A stretch of DNA of 64,000 bases from Pteria penguin (GCA_035048485.1 CM068583.1:24403341-24467340), one strand, 5' to 3'. Positions 20,993 through 35,300 are shown, counted from the stretch's first letter. Program-made: numbers and translations. The notes: generated by a model not told the origin, from the letters alone.

Positions 20993-22682
20993 TGAGATAT
21001 TGACAAAATTCTTTCAAAGTAACATTCGTTACCATAATTATGATCACAATAGTCCATAAGAAATCATCATTATCAATTAACTAGGAAATATGACACTTTT
21101 CTGCATTGAAATCACCACGTCCAAAGAAATGTCAAACAAAAATTCTAAAATTTGATTTTGGAAAGGAACCAAAATGACAATACGTCTTCACTCATCCCTC
21201 TAGATCATTTCTATGCATTCTGTTTGTCTCTGTATACAGCCCGTATGAAAAAGAATATTGTTAAAGAAGGGAACTCTTTTGTGACCTACTTTTGACTATG
21301 GTGGCGCCACCTGTAAAGAGGTCTGGACGAAAACAAGAGAATTTGAAGGGGATCATAAGTGACTTATTTCTACCAAGATTTATTAAAATCCTTCTAACAG
21401 TTTTGTAGAAAAAGTTGAAAATGTGAAAAATGGCCAACACCCTCCCCCCCCCCTTTTTTTTTTTTTGGAAGTCTTAAACTTAAAATTGTCTAATTTCATA
21501 TGTTGAGTGTTGAGAAATATCTAAAAACTTATTCAGATGTGTAAAGAAAAGAAAATAATTTTTTTGACCACAGCTGGATTTGAACCGCTACTCTCCATAT
21601 TTCAATTACCAAGTGGTATATGTACCATTGTGAGACCTACTTTTTAGACATGGTGGCATTATCTGTTAACCAATTTGGATGAAATTTACCAAATTGATAG
21701 AGGACCTTTAGTACTTCATGTATTCCATGTTTCATTAAAATCTTTCATGTGGTATAACAGCAGAAGTGAAAAATGTGATTGAATTGTTCCTATACACCCT
21801 CATTTGGAAGTCTTAAAAACTTCATAGAAAATCCAAAAAATGAGATATTGACAAAATTCTTTCAAAGTAACATTCGTTACCATAATTATGATCACAATAG
21901 TCCATAAGAAATCATCATTATCAATTAACTAGGAAATATGACACTTTTCTGCATTGAAATCACCACGTCCAAAGAAATGTCAAACAAAAATTCTAAAATT
22001 TGATTTTGGAAAGGAACCAAAATGACAATACGTCTTCACTCATCCCTCTAGATCATTTCTATGTATTCTGTTTGTCTCTGTATTCAGCCCGTATGAAAAA
22101 GAATATTGTTAAAGAAGGGAACTCTTTTGTGACCTACTTTTGACTATGGTGGCGCCACCTGTAAAGAGGTCTGGACGAAAACAAGAAAATTTGAAGGGGA
22201 TCATAAGTGACTTATTTCTACCAAGATTTATTAAAATCCTTCTAACAGTTTTGTAGAAAAAGTTGAAAATGTGAAAAATGGCCAACACCCAACACCCCCC
22301 CCCCCCTTTTTTTTTGGAAGTCTTAAACTTACAATTGTCTAATTTCATATGTTGAGTGTTGAGAAACATCTAAAAACTTATTCAGATGTGTAAAGAAATG
22401 AAAATAATTTTTTTGACCACAGCTGGATTTGAACCGCTACTCTCCATATTTCTATTACCAAGTGGTATACCGCGTATGTACCATTGTGAGACCTACTTTT
22501 TACACATGGTGGCATTATCTGTTAACCAATTTGAATGAAATTTACCAAATTGATAGAGGACCTTTAGAACTTAATGTATTCCATGTTTCATTAAAAACTT
22601 TCATGTGGTTTTGTAGAAAAAGTTGAAATGTGAAAAATGGCCAACCAACCCCCCCCCCTCATAAAAAATCTAAAAATTGAGA
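20993..22682 (-). repeat. Two direct copies of an 848-bp repeat block
   Basis: The block starting TGAGATATTGACAAAATTCT at 20993 starts again at 21841 with very high identity over the whole 848 bp. It also matches, with more differences, the sequence from 19626. Homopolymer C and T runs (near 21437 and 22300) differ in length between copies. This is segmental duplication within the repeat family. Confidence 0.8.
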
Positions 22683-23066
22683 TAATAACAAAATTCTTCT
22701 TCTCAATAATATTCCTTACCACAATTATGATCAAAATAGTCATTAAGAAATCATCAATATCAATTATCTGAGAAACATGACACATTTCTGCATTGAAATG
22801 ACTAACTCCAAAAACATGTCAAAAAAGCGTAAATTTCTATTTGACGGATCTTAACCCCGAACACAATTTTTGATAACCCATCTTTACAGATTGTTGAAAT
22901 GCAATTAGTTTCCCCCTATATTTACTGGTTCTGGAGAAGAAGATGTTTGAAGAGGGGTACCCTTTTGGGCACAACGTTTATGGGTTAACAACGGACGGAC
23001 GACGATGACGACGGACGGGGCACTATGACTATAGCTCACTTGAGCCTTTGGCTCAGGTGAGCTAAA
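22683..23066 (-). repeat. Palindrome-ended repeat element, copy B terminus
   Basis: Matches the right part of copy A (20455-20989), including TTGACGGATCTTAACCCCGA and a shorter ACGACG tract, ending in the same palindrome at 23032-23063 followed by AAAAATG. Confidence 0.65.
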
Positions 23067-23176
23067 AATGCAGAAAAAAGTTGGAATCCCCCCCCCCCCC
23101 CCCCCGGGTTTTTTTTTAAATGACCTACTTGACAAATTGAGTGCTGCAGAACATTACAAACTTATTTTGGTGTGAA

Positions 23177-23892
23177 ATGAACTAAACAAGAGCAACACCT
23201 GGCATGGCATAATATACCCATCGCTTAGTTTGAAGGGATGAAATTTGAAAGTATGGAAACATTCCTCCTTTACCTATTACTGATGACCTCAACATAACAC
23301 ATGATTTGGCTCTGGGCAACAACCCTGTGAAATATTGTGGAAATTCACGAAGGCAGTAAGAAGTTGTGACATAGAGAATTTAACGCCCTTCTCCCTTTTT
23401 TTTTTTCTTCTATGTCAAAAATAGAGATCAGAAAAGGTAAAAACCTGTAATATATATTAAAGTACAGAAATAATTATAATACCAATTTAAATTGGAAAGA
23501 GTTTGAGTCAGAAATGAATTTCTTATTTCAAAATATTAAAAAAAATCTAAGTAACATAACTCTGTAACCACAAGGCAGATTTTTTCCAAAATTAAAAGGG
23601 CTCTTCCTCTGTTATTTAAGCATTTGTAGAACTTTCATGAAAAAGCACTGACATTTACTAAAGTTATCGTGTCCCAAAGCCGAGACAAAAAAAAAAAAAA
23701 CAAAAAAAAGAAAAAAGAAAACTCCATATTTCACATAATTAAGATATCTCTGTAAAGATTTAGGACTTTGTGTCAAGTATGCTAAAAATTGGCTTAACAT
23801 TTCTGGAGACGTCAAAAGCATGAAAAGTTTGCAATCAGATGAATGATGAACAACAGGTGATCAAAAAAGCTCACCTGAGCTGAAAGCTAAAA
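23177..23892 (-). repeat. Repeat element beginning ACAAGAG and ending in a variant palindrome
   Basis: Begins AAACAAGAGCAACACCTGGC, related to the 272-bp duplicated unit (GGCATAATAT(A/G)CC and GTTTGAAGGG(A/C)TGAAATTTG shared). It ends near 23850-23892 with AGCTCACCTGAGCTGAAAGC and AAAAA, a decayed version of the family terminus. It includes A-rich runs at 23685-23720. Confidence 0.5.
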
Positions 23893-23980
23893 AATAGGGA
23901 GCCGTTGAACACCACATAATACATATATGCCTGAATTTTATTATCCTAAATGTCATACAAACTAGGAACTAAATACAAAG

Positions 23981-24147
23981 AACAATAAACTCAGCATTCA
24001 CTATATAAAGGTCTCCTGACATCGTGAATTTTTCATATATCGGTTATGAAATAAGATGGATTTCGCATATCTTATGCTACCAATTCCAATAAATTCCCCG
24101 GAAAAGGGTCAGGAGACTAATAAATAGTGAATGCTGAGTTAATTGTT
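23981..24147. mobile_element. Short inverted-repeat MITE
   Basis: The left arm AACTCAGCATTCACTAT, then GTCTCCTGAC, is mirrored on the right by GTCAGGAGAC and ATAGTGAATGCTGAGTT. The arms extend to about 40 bp, and the element is about 167 bp. Confidence 0.65.
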
Positions 24148-24230
24148 TTTTGTTTTATGTTACTTCCGGAGGACTTTTAAGATGTTTGATGAAGAACTAA
24201 ATATCTAATCTGATTGTGGTACATATAGAT

Positions 24231-24707
24231 TAGGTCACACCAAATTAATTATTAGTTCTTCAGATATATTTGATAATTCTAAGGGGCGAGTGGGCGCAAA
24301 AATGAATTAAATTAATTTTCAAAATGAAGTTGAAATTACAAAAGTTTGACAAAATAAGGACCTATAGAGTTACGGATGATATGAAATATTTATAAAATCC
24401 GCCTCATTTTGAAAACATCGATGTCTTAAGCAATAAAAATTACTCCTTTAAAGCCTTTAAATGCCATTTATCATCAATTTGGTGCACAATTCCGACTCGG
24501 GAATCTATCAGGTCGTTTATGAAGACCAGTAACATCTCTTTTAAAGCATATTAAGGAAGCTTAGTGTCAAATCTAGAAGGAAAAATAGCTCTTGGCGTTT
24601 GATTGGAAAATTCGTGTGGGATTATTTTTCCAATATTAAAATTTGAAATTGGCAATTTTAGGTGCGGTCGCTCTTAAAGAACTAACAATAAATTTGATGT
24701 GGCCTTA
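24231..24707. mobile_element. TIR element ending TARGGYCACAYCAAATT
   Basis: The left end TAGGTCACACCAAATTAATT (then ATTAGTTCTT) and right end (reverse complement TAAGGCCACATCAAATTTAT, then GTTAGTTCTT) form TIRs of about 30 bp around a 477-bp non-coding body. Target duplication not resolved. Confidence 0.6.
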
Positions 24708-24879
24708 CCTTTGATACCAATAAAATATTTCAGTTTTCTTCCTCAGTTGTTTGTAGGTTAATTGATCTTCTTTACGCATCCATCATTGCCCATGTTGACA
24801 CCCTCCCCACCCCCACCCCCCCCTCCTTTCATAAATACATTAACTACAATTGTATTAAATATTAAGGAAGTATGAAATA

Positions 24880-25345
24880 CCTGTTCAATATGCACATCTT
24901 CATAATGTGATCTTTCTTTGTATAAAGTTTAATAAAAAAGTTGTGAAGACAAGGTATTTTGCATAGAAAAATCCAAGTCCAAGGATCATAACTCTTGTAA
25001 ATTTTTTTTCAGCATTCCCCTTCCAATATGCACATCTTCATATGGTGTTCTTTATTTGTACTATGTTTCATCAAAATCCCTTGAAGGGTTTAGGAGGAGT
25101 TGCAAGTACAAGATACTTTGCATAGAAAAATCTAACTCTAAGTCCATGGGTCATACCTCTTGTAATTTTTTGGACAGCATTACCCTTCCAATATGCAAAT
25201 GTTCATATGGTGTTCTATCATTGTATCAAGTTTCATTAAAAACCATTTAAAGGTTCAGGAGAAATTGCAAAGACAAGAAGGGTGGGACAGATGGACAATA
25301 ACGATACACCATAATATCCCAACATTTTATGCAGGTGTATAAAAA
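24880..25345 (+). repeat. Tandem modules of a bivalve repeat, about 165-bp period
   Basis: Blocks with TTCCAATATGCA(C/A)AT(C/G)TTCATA, TTTCATCAAAATCCCTTGAA and CATAGAAAAATC(C/T)AA recur at about 24890, 25020 and 25188. The module ends with GGACAGATGGACAATAACGA. Non-coding. Confidence 0.6.
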
Positions 25346-25575
25346 CAAAAAGGAAGAGGTCTGCTAGTACTACAAATACACGTACAATAATCAAAATTTA
25401 TCGGACAGCTTTGCAGAAAAAGTCAAAATGTAAAAGTTTTTGGACAATTAGACGATGAACCAATGAAGAATGACTGGCTATGACAATAGCTCTTCTGAAC
25501 CAATTTAGGGTAAAACTGATAGACTGAATTTTAAGTGACCAAACTGGCTGAAATGCTTTTACACTCTTACACTTT

Positions 25576-27400
25576 TTAGTTCACCTGAGCCAAAAGCTCA
25601 AAGTGAGCTATTGTCATACCTTTCTGTCTGGCATCCGTGAATTTTTCACATATTCGACTTCTCCTCTGCAACTGCTACACAGAATATCACCAAATTTTAC
25701 AAGAAGCAAGTACTCAAGGTCCTCTACCAAGTTTGTATTTTCTACCAGATCCCTCGACCAATATGGCCAGCAAGGGCTCTGATTTGCTGATGCATTTTGG
25801 AATTCGTTTTTTTAACCAAATCCCTCTACAATTATGGCTGCCAAATGCTGTGACTGACTGATGCATTTTCGACTCCTCCTTTGCACAGAGTTTCACCAAA
25901 TCTTACAGGAAGCAAGTACTCAACGTCCTCTACCAAGTTGAGCATTCATAATAGCCGCTATAAAATGTAAAAGACCGATAACTCCATTCACCGGAAATTG
26001 TGTTTCTTTTTACAATAGAATAAAGTCAAGCAAAAAACACCTTTGAAAATAACACCCCAATCACCTTTACGTGTAAATATCAGTTCAAATAAGAAAGACT
26101 GGGGTGTAAGGTGGCATCTGTAAGGATCAACGATGCTTGTAATAATGAATATCAATTTGACGCGACAATGATTAAAAAATATTTAAATGATGCAAAAATC
26201 AGCCGTGCACATTTGGGGGGAGGGTTGTCAAAATAATAATATTTTCTAATTCTATGGAAAAGAAGAGGTGTTGGAAGCTGTCGGAGATTTTGATGGTAAC
26301 CTACTTCAATAGCCTGTGGAAAAGCTTATATTTACTTATTTGAAGTATGCTCAGGAATGCACATGATGATTAAAAAGCTGAAGCAAGAAAAATCAATCAA
26401 AATGCATGCATAATTATCATTCTTTGTATATACTTTGTTTCAAAAATAATTGTTTTTAATTGCTTCAACTCTTACAACAGGTAATTCATCTCAGTAAAAT
26501 ACAAAATGTAGCCATACATTCTAAATATTGATGCAAGGATGTAATGTTTCTATACATTGCTTCTAATATAAGTACATGTACAATGTTTGCAGAGTAATTA
26601 TTTCTTAGTAAAACTATAATAAATACTTCTACATTCTTTGTACTGGTGGGAGTTGGGTTGTTTTACAAATGTGTCTCATAATTGATTACCGAGTTAATCC
26701 CCTTTTACCACAAGTACATGTACAGGTACTTGTTTCTCAATCTTTTATTTTATAAAAGATACCGAAATCTAATGACAGCTACCTTTGAAACTTTGGAGTA
26801 GGAAAAACATGTTTAGAGCAAAATAATTGCCATTTCAAATTTTAGTTGAGAATGCTACCAAGTTTGTGGTTTTTTACCCTACCCTTGGACAAATATGGCC
26901 ACCATGGGCTCTGATTCGCTGCTGCATTTTCGACTTCTCCTCTGCAACTGCCACACAGAATTTCACCAAACCTTACAGGAAGCAAGTACTCAAGGTCCTC
27001 TACCAAGTTTGTGTTTTATTTTACCCTATCCCTGGACAAAAATGGCCACTGAGGGCTCTGATTGACTAATGCGTTTTCTACTTCTCTTTCCCAACTGCTA
27101 CAAGGAATTTCACAATTGTTTTTTGACCCAGTCCCTCAATATGGCCACCAAGAGCTCTGATTGGCTAACACATTTTGACTTATCCTCCACAACCACTTCA
27201 CAGAATTTCATCAAACCTTACAATAAGAGATTATCTTAGGTCCTCTAACAAGTTTGTGTTTTTTTGTACCTGATGTGTCAACAAAATGGATGCCAAGAGC
27301 TCTGATTGGCTTATACATTTTTGACTTCTCCACAAATACTACACAGAATTTAGCCAAATGTATAGTTATTGACAAGAAGCAAGTATTCAAAATAAGGTTT
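25576..27400 (+). repeat. Palindrome-started repeat element with about 110-bp internal modules
   Basis: Begins with the same terminal palindrome in opposite orientation (TTCACCTGAGCC AAAA GCTCAAAGTGAGC at 25580-25608). Modules with TTTCACCAAA(C/T)CTTACAGGAAG and GTCCTCTACCAAGTTTGTGT recur at about 25690, 25880, 26940, 27080 and 27200. A diverged insert at about 25950-26800 separates them. No coding capacity. The opposite orientation shows that the family inserts in both directions. Confidence 0.6.
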
Positions 27401-29352
27401 CACATCACCTTCACACATGGTCATGTGACCAAAGTCACCGTACTCTTATGGAAATGTATGCTAATTCATGCCACTTTAATATCCATTCACAGTGTGAATT
27501 CATTGGTTTACTATTATACATTAAGTACATTCTAATCAAATTTGCTGTCAATGTTCAAACAGTCTCAAGTGAACGGTGTAGCCCGATGTGCCTCTTGTTG
27601 AGAGAAACAGACCCAATTTCATATGCATTTGCTATAAAAAAAGTCCAGAAAACATTTCTTAACAAAGTGAACAGAAAAATGACTGTTTTAATATACAAAA
27701 ACAATGTTCTAAAAGTGTTTTGAAGAGCACAATTTGATTTTTTAAAGACACATCATAGCAAATCTAAACAACAAATCATTGTACTTGCTTTACAGATCTG
27801 AAGAGGTAACAAATACTTACCATTTACTACCATACACACAATACAAATGAGGTTTAATTTATGTCACAGATGATTACTTCACTTACCTAGTGAAGGCATC
27901 TGCCTGACATACTGCAGTTATTTTTACCATGCAACAGATCAAAGGAAAGCAATGTATACAAATGAAACTTTGTATTCAATGATCATCAATTGATTCTCCA
28001 TTTTGCTTATTTTTTTCTAAAAATTTGTACAATGAACAAATAAAGAAAAACATAAATATATTGACACATACATCAAATTCCAACTCTTGTTGTATTAAAT
28101 TCTTTTATATTGAAAAGGAGGAAAAATCCTTATAAGACTTATTTCCCAAGCATTGCATTAACTGTTCTATTTAGCTCTTATATCCTCATGAATGCCATCA
28201 TGTATTTTCCACCTTGTTGTAGGAGGCTAAAATTCGACCCCATTCCCAATCCAAAATAGCATCCATTTTGCCAAATGTGATTGTCAAAATTCTCAATTTC
28301 TTATGCCCATATCATGAGATTAGAATGATTCTAAATTTAAGTTAACTTAAAAAAAAAACACATCAATGCCTTTTAAACACTTTACTCTGTTGCTTTTACT
28401 TGACATGTAATTGCCACTTTGTGCATATATTTTTCAAATATTGAAATATACATCACATCAAGTCAACTCTTAGTACCATTTATAAAAAGACAGATAGCTG
28501 TCAATGTTTCTCATGTGTGCTGCTTCAGTTGTGGAAACACAAAGAACATATTCAATTGTGTATGAATCTAAGGACCACTGCCCCTCAAGTTCAACAAGTG
28601 TGTCAACCAATATGAGACAATTTTCAAGTGGGAAGTATGAATCAATTTCTTCCTGGCTCTACAACAGCATTAGCAAAGGAGGGTATACCTGAAATTACTT
28701 CAAGTATTTTTGTTTGGATTAAAAAATGAGGGGTTTTACAGACTATTACTGAAAATTTTAAAATATCTGGCACTCATCCACCATATAAATTAAAAAAACA
28801 AGTATACAAAGTGTTACTGAAGCAATACATGTTACCCACCGATTTCCATAATGATTAAATACCAGAAAATGACTAAGTCCAAGGGCCATAACTCTTCTAA
28901 AAATAAGTCAATCATGACCAAACTCCAGCTTGATCTGTAACTCCTTGATACAAAGATACATACTATATTTCAAGTCAGTAACTTCAATGGTTGCAAAACA
29001 GTCTGGAAAACCAAGGCATCTCAGGCAGATGAACAGAAAATCGTTGACCATACTTTCCATATACAACCAAATAATTACAAAAATTTACAGCATAAAAGGA
29101 ATGCATGCAAAATTTCCAATCAGTATACGATTATTTACAGTTTACCAATTTAAACCAGTATATTCAAATCTGAAGACAAGAATGTCCCCATGACTCTATG
29201 TGGTTTAAACGTTCAGCTCTTCAGGATATGTCATGGCAATTCTTGGTATCAGAATGCCAACATCACAGCACTATTCTCATTGTTTTCTTGAAACCGGCAT
29301 GCACTGACTCATGGTTGTAATGAGTAGACTTCACTCTTTCTTTTTAACTGGT
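27401..29352. other. Sequence downstream of NSMCE4A
   Basis: AT-rich. 27865-27960 has a weak match to the SINE body (GGCATCTGCCTGACATACTG). No other gene or repeat boundary was recognised, and no clear polyadenylation signal for NSMCE4A could be chosen. The NSMCE4A 3' UTR must occupy part of this stretch. Confidence 0.35.
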
Positions 29353-32300
29353 TCAAGACTTCTTCACTTTCTTGCCAATGGGTTCTGTAGGATCTACTCT
29401 CCTGGTGGGTATCAGGGGGTTACTGATTCTATACACCTGCACAAGCTCCTGTGTAAATAGATACTATAAACTTTTAGAACAAAGCAAAAATTATCCTTAA
29501 GGAGTTCAACTAATGTTCTTAATAGAGTATTTCAACATCTTTTTCTTTTTTTTCAATTACTGATGTTCATTTAACAGACTTGCTTTGCTATAGAGTTCAT
29601 GTTGTTTGATCTTAATTCTAATCGTGACATCAACTCAGAATAAGACAAGCATAATTAACAGAAGTATGTGCAACCAACTAAATATATCAAAATTATCTAG
29701 AGTTGTCTTTCCTTATTGGCCATGTAAAATTTGAAATTGCTCTGACATGACATCACATTTAATTCCACCCTTATACTTATATGAAAAGTGAAATAAATTA
29801 CAAAGTAATTTCATTATGATCAGTCAGGTAAATTCTGATACAAAACAATAAACATGCATCTGCTAGTAATGTAGGGCCCTAATGTTTGCTACAGGTATGT
29901 GGTGTTCCCATGACAAATGAAATGCATACTAGAATAGTGTCCTTGACTTTCCAACTCTAAAACCAATCAGTGTCATCTATTCAATAAATATGTCAAACGC
30001 ATATACAGGTCAACAGCCATATTACCATGGATAAGAAGGTTACCTATTGCATGGCATGTAACATCTCATTGACTGGTATAGGGATAACTCAGCTTCAGTT
30101 CAGTTGAACTATTTTCAGAAATCCAAATGCATTATAATGAAATGTCACTTAAACAGCTTAGATACATAATACATCAAAGTGTTCCTTTGAGGTTTGACTT
30201 TTGAGGGAGAACTTTAAAAGACAAAACTGTGCTGACTTCGAATAATTAAAAGATATTCCCAACAGCTTCATTAGTATGAAATCTCTTTAACTTTAATTTG
30301 GATATAATGTTACCTTCCATTCCTGCGGTGTTATAGCAATAACAGTTTGCTGATTTTTCTCTTTTTTATTTGTAGCACGTTGGTCATTTTCTGGTGCCTC
30401 TATTGGCTCTGTAAAGACAAATCAATCCCACAATGATTCCAAATGGGAATTACGTCACTGGAAATTCAATTATGGTTGTATCACGGAAACTTATTTTTGA
30501 ATGAAAATAAAACGCATTTACAAAGCATAAATGCCCATGACTTACAATATAAATCAATAATTCTTATTAATAAGGCAAAGTTCCCAAAGGTAGACAACCA
30601 GACAAATCAGTCATTCACTACATTTTCTGAGATCATTCTGACCCGGACAGAAAATTTTCTAAAAAAAAAATACAATATGTAAAAGTGGAATACATGCATT
30701 TTTAATTATCCATATCTGAAAAGATATACCAACTTTTCTGTAGGTATCTAAATTAATCACAGAACTTGAAAATGTTTGTAAAACATACACCTCAGTTAGG
30801 GTATTTTCATATTTGCTGCAGTCTGTACACATAATATTCATTTTCTTTGTAGCTTATACATTTTGCAGCTTTGACTGTTATCTGTTATAACTTTGACCTC
30901 AAATTCAATGGGTTCCCACCCCTTTTCATTACTGTATATAATAGATCTATATATTCATATATGACAATGATAAATGGAACTAGACAAATCAATCAACCAT
31001 AAATCACAGTTTTCACTTTAATTTTTATCGTCAGATGCCGTGATCTCGACCATTACACCTCAAAATCTATATGGACCTTCCTCTCATCACTAAGTACCGG
31101 GGTATTTATCCAAATATAGTTTGAATGTAATGTATGTATGGTATTCAAATTATAAAACTAGGCCCCAGCGCCATAAAATGAGAATATACTTAAGTCAAAA
31201 ATAGTAGAATAAAACTAAATAAAATCCAAATCCCAGTTATTAATTCATTGATGAACAGAAGAATATGAATTTTTGACGTTCTCCATTTTTTGACTTTATT
31301 GATATTCTCAGTTTATGGTGCCGGACCCAGGTCTTGTAATGTAATATCTTGCATTTAGATTGACAAATGAACAAATGAAAGGACTTGAAAGTCCTCAAGG
31401 TCGGAATTGCATGGTCAAGTACATCAAAGGTAATAAAGTCGTGATCCACCAAGAGATCACACACCAAGCGTGTTTAGGAACAGTATTGACAAAAACACAG
31501 TCTGCGCACAGATGCTCGTTTTCATATAAACAACGGCTCCGCCCCTGTACACCCCTGTACGTCTCCGTCTTGTACTATATAGTTATCTCATTCTCTCTTA
31601 TCACTTTTGATCTTGACAGTAGTGTAAAATTAGCAATCTGGACAGCCTCCCGTTGTACATATGCATTTGGGGAAAACCACGTTTACACATGGAGATCTAT
31701 AAATAACAGGCTATTTTTAGTAGCATTACACATCAACAACTACCAAGACGTTTGTTTATCATTGTGACGAGAAGATTATAGAGTACTTTGAATTCCACTG
31801 CTATAAAAAGAAGCGATATTCTCAAGTTTGATTAATTATAATACAACGGATACTAGTACGGACTAGTAGTGTACATCTTAAATTACGGCACAGCTACACA
31901 ATAATGTCAACGGTACTTTTTCGGGACTTTCCGTCGAGTATTCGGAAAGACTGCATGTCCTCCAGCGCATGAATATAACTCGTCTAAATCGATGGAATAA
32001 CAGCACATCTATTTTCTCATCTGATCAAACTTATCTTGTATTGACTCGTATAATATGAATTATAAGTACTAAAAGTAAATTTAATCACATTTTTTCTAAA
32101 TATTGACGCTTTATTTATACACGAGGAGGTATTTTCTGCGTTCCACGCGTTTCCCCACAGCATATTGTAACGACTAGGGTCTGGAATTGCTAGGCAATTC
32201 TGACCAAAAACAGACCTATAGTAGGGATTAAAATCTTCTTTTTTTGATGGTGGATATACTACCAGGATGCTACTTGGTATTCAGATTGTAAAGCATATTA

Positions 32301-35300
32301 CAAGGCTTAGATGGATAATACCCTAAAGCTACATCTGAATATATAAGGCTAAGGTCCCTTAACTTTTGATCTGGTTGTCATCAAGGCCAAGTCAGGCAGT
32401 CCAAGATGATTGAAAAGACACACCAAAGCACTGGAAACTCTGACCAAATGTACCTACACTGACTATATTTAGTCTTTATTCTGAAGCATTTTGTATGTAG
32501 CACATGATCTCATTGGCCGTCCGATTTAAAAACTGCAAGAGTATTCACGACACCCTGCAGTTTTTGATATGACATCATGATATCCTGCAATTTTTTATTA
32601 GTGATGTCATGATACCCTAAAGTTTTAAATATGATGTCTCTGTGATTCATGACTTGGTTTAGAAAGTAGTAACTCTGTGCATACTGCCTCTAGTTGTAAT
32701 TATTTTTATCAAATGCGCTAGAATGGGGTTACCATGCTTGTGTTTTACAAAATATGACAGAGTAACGGCGAATACCCTGTCAGAAATTTCCATTTCACAG
32801 CTCAGCTAACGCCTCACAGGTTGTGAAACTCAATTTCTGACAGGGTATTCGCCAATACACTCTCAATTTTTGTAAAACACTCGCATGGTAACCCCTAATT
32901 ATCTGCATCTTGAAAGACAGAAATGAACATATTGTTTACACAAAAATAGGACAACAGTTACATACCTATCACTGGAAGATTATCATCATCTAGACTTATC
33001 TTTGCCAGTCCATCCTGAAAGTAGATCCAGATAGGGCTGATAATGATATTTTTTTTACTCCTTTGCAGAGTATAAAAAGCAAAAGTTTCAATATGTGCTG
33101 TAAGCCTTTCACAACTTTTATCTTCATCTTTCACTCACCTCAAACAAATATAGCAGGGACACAATAAAATTATGACAACAATGAATAAAGACTGAAATTC
33201 CTTTAGTCCTTGGTTCTTCTCAAAAAGAAATTAATACCTAAAATCATGTGTAAACAATGTTCTTATATATACAGATATTGCATGTGTGAGTATATATGAT
33301 TCAATGAAATCAACTACTGGGCTTTTTTTCTTTTTTTTTTTTGGCCAAAAAGGTAGAAATATTTTTCAAAAATGATTTAGATTTTAATTTGAATGAAACA
33401 TGGCTGTTTATATTACGTGAATTTTAACAGAATGTGGTGAAAATCCTATTTATTTCATATAAAAGGTATTTAATCACTTACCCTGACTAGGAAAGATGCA
33501 TAAAAGATATTTTCCACTGTCTGACCAAAGGAACGAGGATTTAACACAAATTCAAAGTAGCATACCGGATTGTCTACAACAGATTCAAAGATCCTCTTTA
33601 CAGAAAGGAAAGCATTTTAAGAAACTTGTTTGAATTTTTAAATAATCGTTCTGAAAACAAAATGCATCCAAGATTGACAACAGATCAGTACTTAAATTTG
33701 GATCATAAATGGCTTAGACCCATAGATTAACTTAATAACATATGACCAAGACCTAAACTATTACAAAATTCAACTTTCTGTATCATCTGAACACTACTTA
33801 CAAAACATCAAGTTATGACTTATACAAAAATAGATTCATATTTACCTTCACTCTCTGTGTAGCAACGCTTTAGTATATCCAATACTCTTTCCACTTCAAC
33901 TGTAGTAGCCTCATTCTTACCATTCTCTTCAAATTTGCTCATCTACATGTATATAAGACACACCTCAAAATTTATATTATACAACCATCTACACAGACCA
34001 TATTGATTTATTCTTTAAAACATAGAACTGACATTACCTGTACAAGCTGCACATCAACATTTAATCCAGTTTACAAAACACTATTTTCAGATTTTTCATT
34101 TATTCTTTGAAGATTATATATAACACTGTCACAAAATGCAAGTAATTATTGAATCTTTTCAATTTAAAGCGGTATCTACCCTTTGTGTAGGTATATGGTC
34201 AACATACAAAACTGTGATGTAAGTCAGTTCTATGGAATACACTGATCCATTTTCCTCTAAAGTCAAACTATTTAGCGCAAAATATGATTTTCCTGGCATT
34301 ATTTAAGGTCAGACATTTTATTTTGATGTCACATGCATTACAATCTAAAGCCTGCTTAATGTAGCATTCTTGATTGAAATATGGATCGACGTATTGATGT
34401 TAAGGGAAATGAAGGAACAAAAAAGACTTTTTCATAGGAATTCTATGACATCGTAACAGATTTGACATCAAATACCCAAATGGAAATAACTCTGTATTAC
34501 AAAATTTGTAATGTTTCCATTGTATTCCTTGAATCACCAAAAAGGAAGTACCATGACTGTGTGCTACATTTTAGTATTAACCCTATGACAAATCAACTTA
34601 TAATCCTTTTCTTAGAATCACTCTCATAGAATTAAGTTGAAAGTCAAATGCTAAGGGATATCATCATAAAAGAACAAAACAAATCAATCTGAAAGGGATC
34701 TGCAACACATAATATTAAAACAGGTGTCGCTTCAAATGATATATTTATGAACGTGATAGACCAAAGCACTTGAAAAAAAAAAACTTTCTTTGTCACAACA
34801 AAACTTGAAATTTATATAGCAGCCAAAATAATTTGACAACTTCTACATGTATAAAAAACATATACACTATACCTCTTTTTCATAATTACTGACGTCAATT
34901 TTTGAGGTGTACATTAAACACATCAACTAAATCTAACTAGTAAATTCGCTCTCTCTCTCTCAAAAAAAAAACCAAACAAACAAACAAACAAGAGTTGTTC
35001 TGTAGATCAAGTTGAAGATATTAAAAAGTGTCCCCCCCTTTTCTTGGAAGTCTTAAAAAATTCATAAAAAATTCAAAAATCGAGATATTGAAAAAATTCC
35101 TTCGCACCAGCATTCCTTACCATAGATATGATTAAATGAAACCAAATGAATGCATCAATGTTTACTAAAAGAAAATAATAACTCTTTAATGCATTAAAAT
35201 AACAAAGTCGTTCAAACTGTGAAATGTTTACACCAATTATCTTTTTCTTGAAAGTCTCTTACCATCAAAATGATCAAATTAAACCAAATTAATGAAAAAA

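Noticed and set aside
27254..27723. Open frames of 91-93 codons at 27.3-27.7 kb
   Set aside because: The first translates a repeat module (CTACACAGAATTT, CAAGTATTCAA) and the second shows no domain or exon signals.
31360..31767. 135-codon + strand frame in NSMCE4A intron
   Set aside because: No recognisable domain, no flanking exon signals that form a gene, and codon use like the background; kept only as a low-interest observation.
33574..33600. A longer version of NSMCE4A exon 7 starting at RIFESVV
   Set aside because: Acceptors further upstream break the frame with stop codons; the acceptor GTTGTAG at 33574-33580 gives the correct phase and joins directly to NPVCYFEF.
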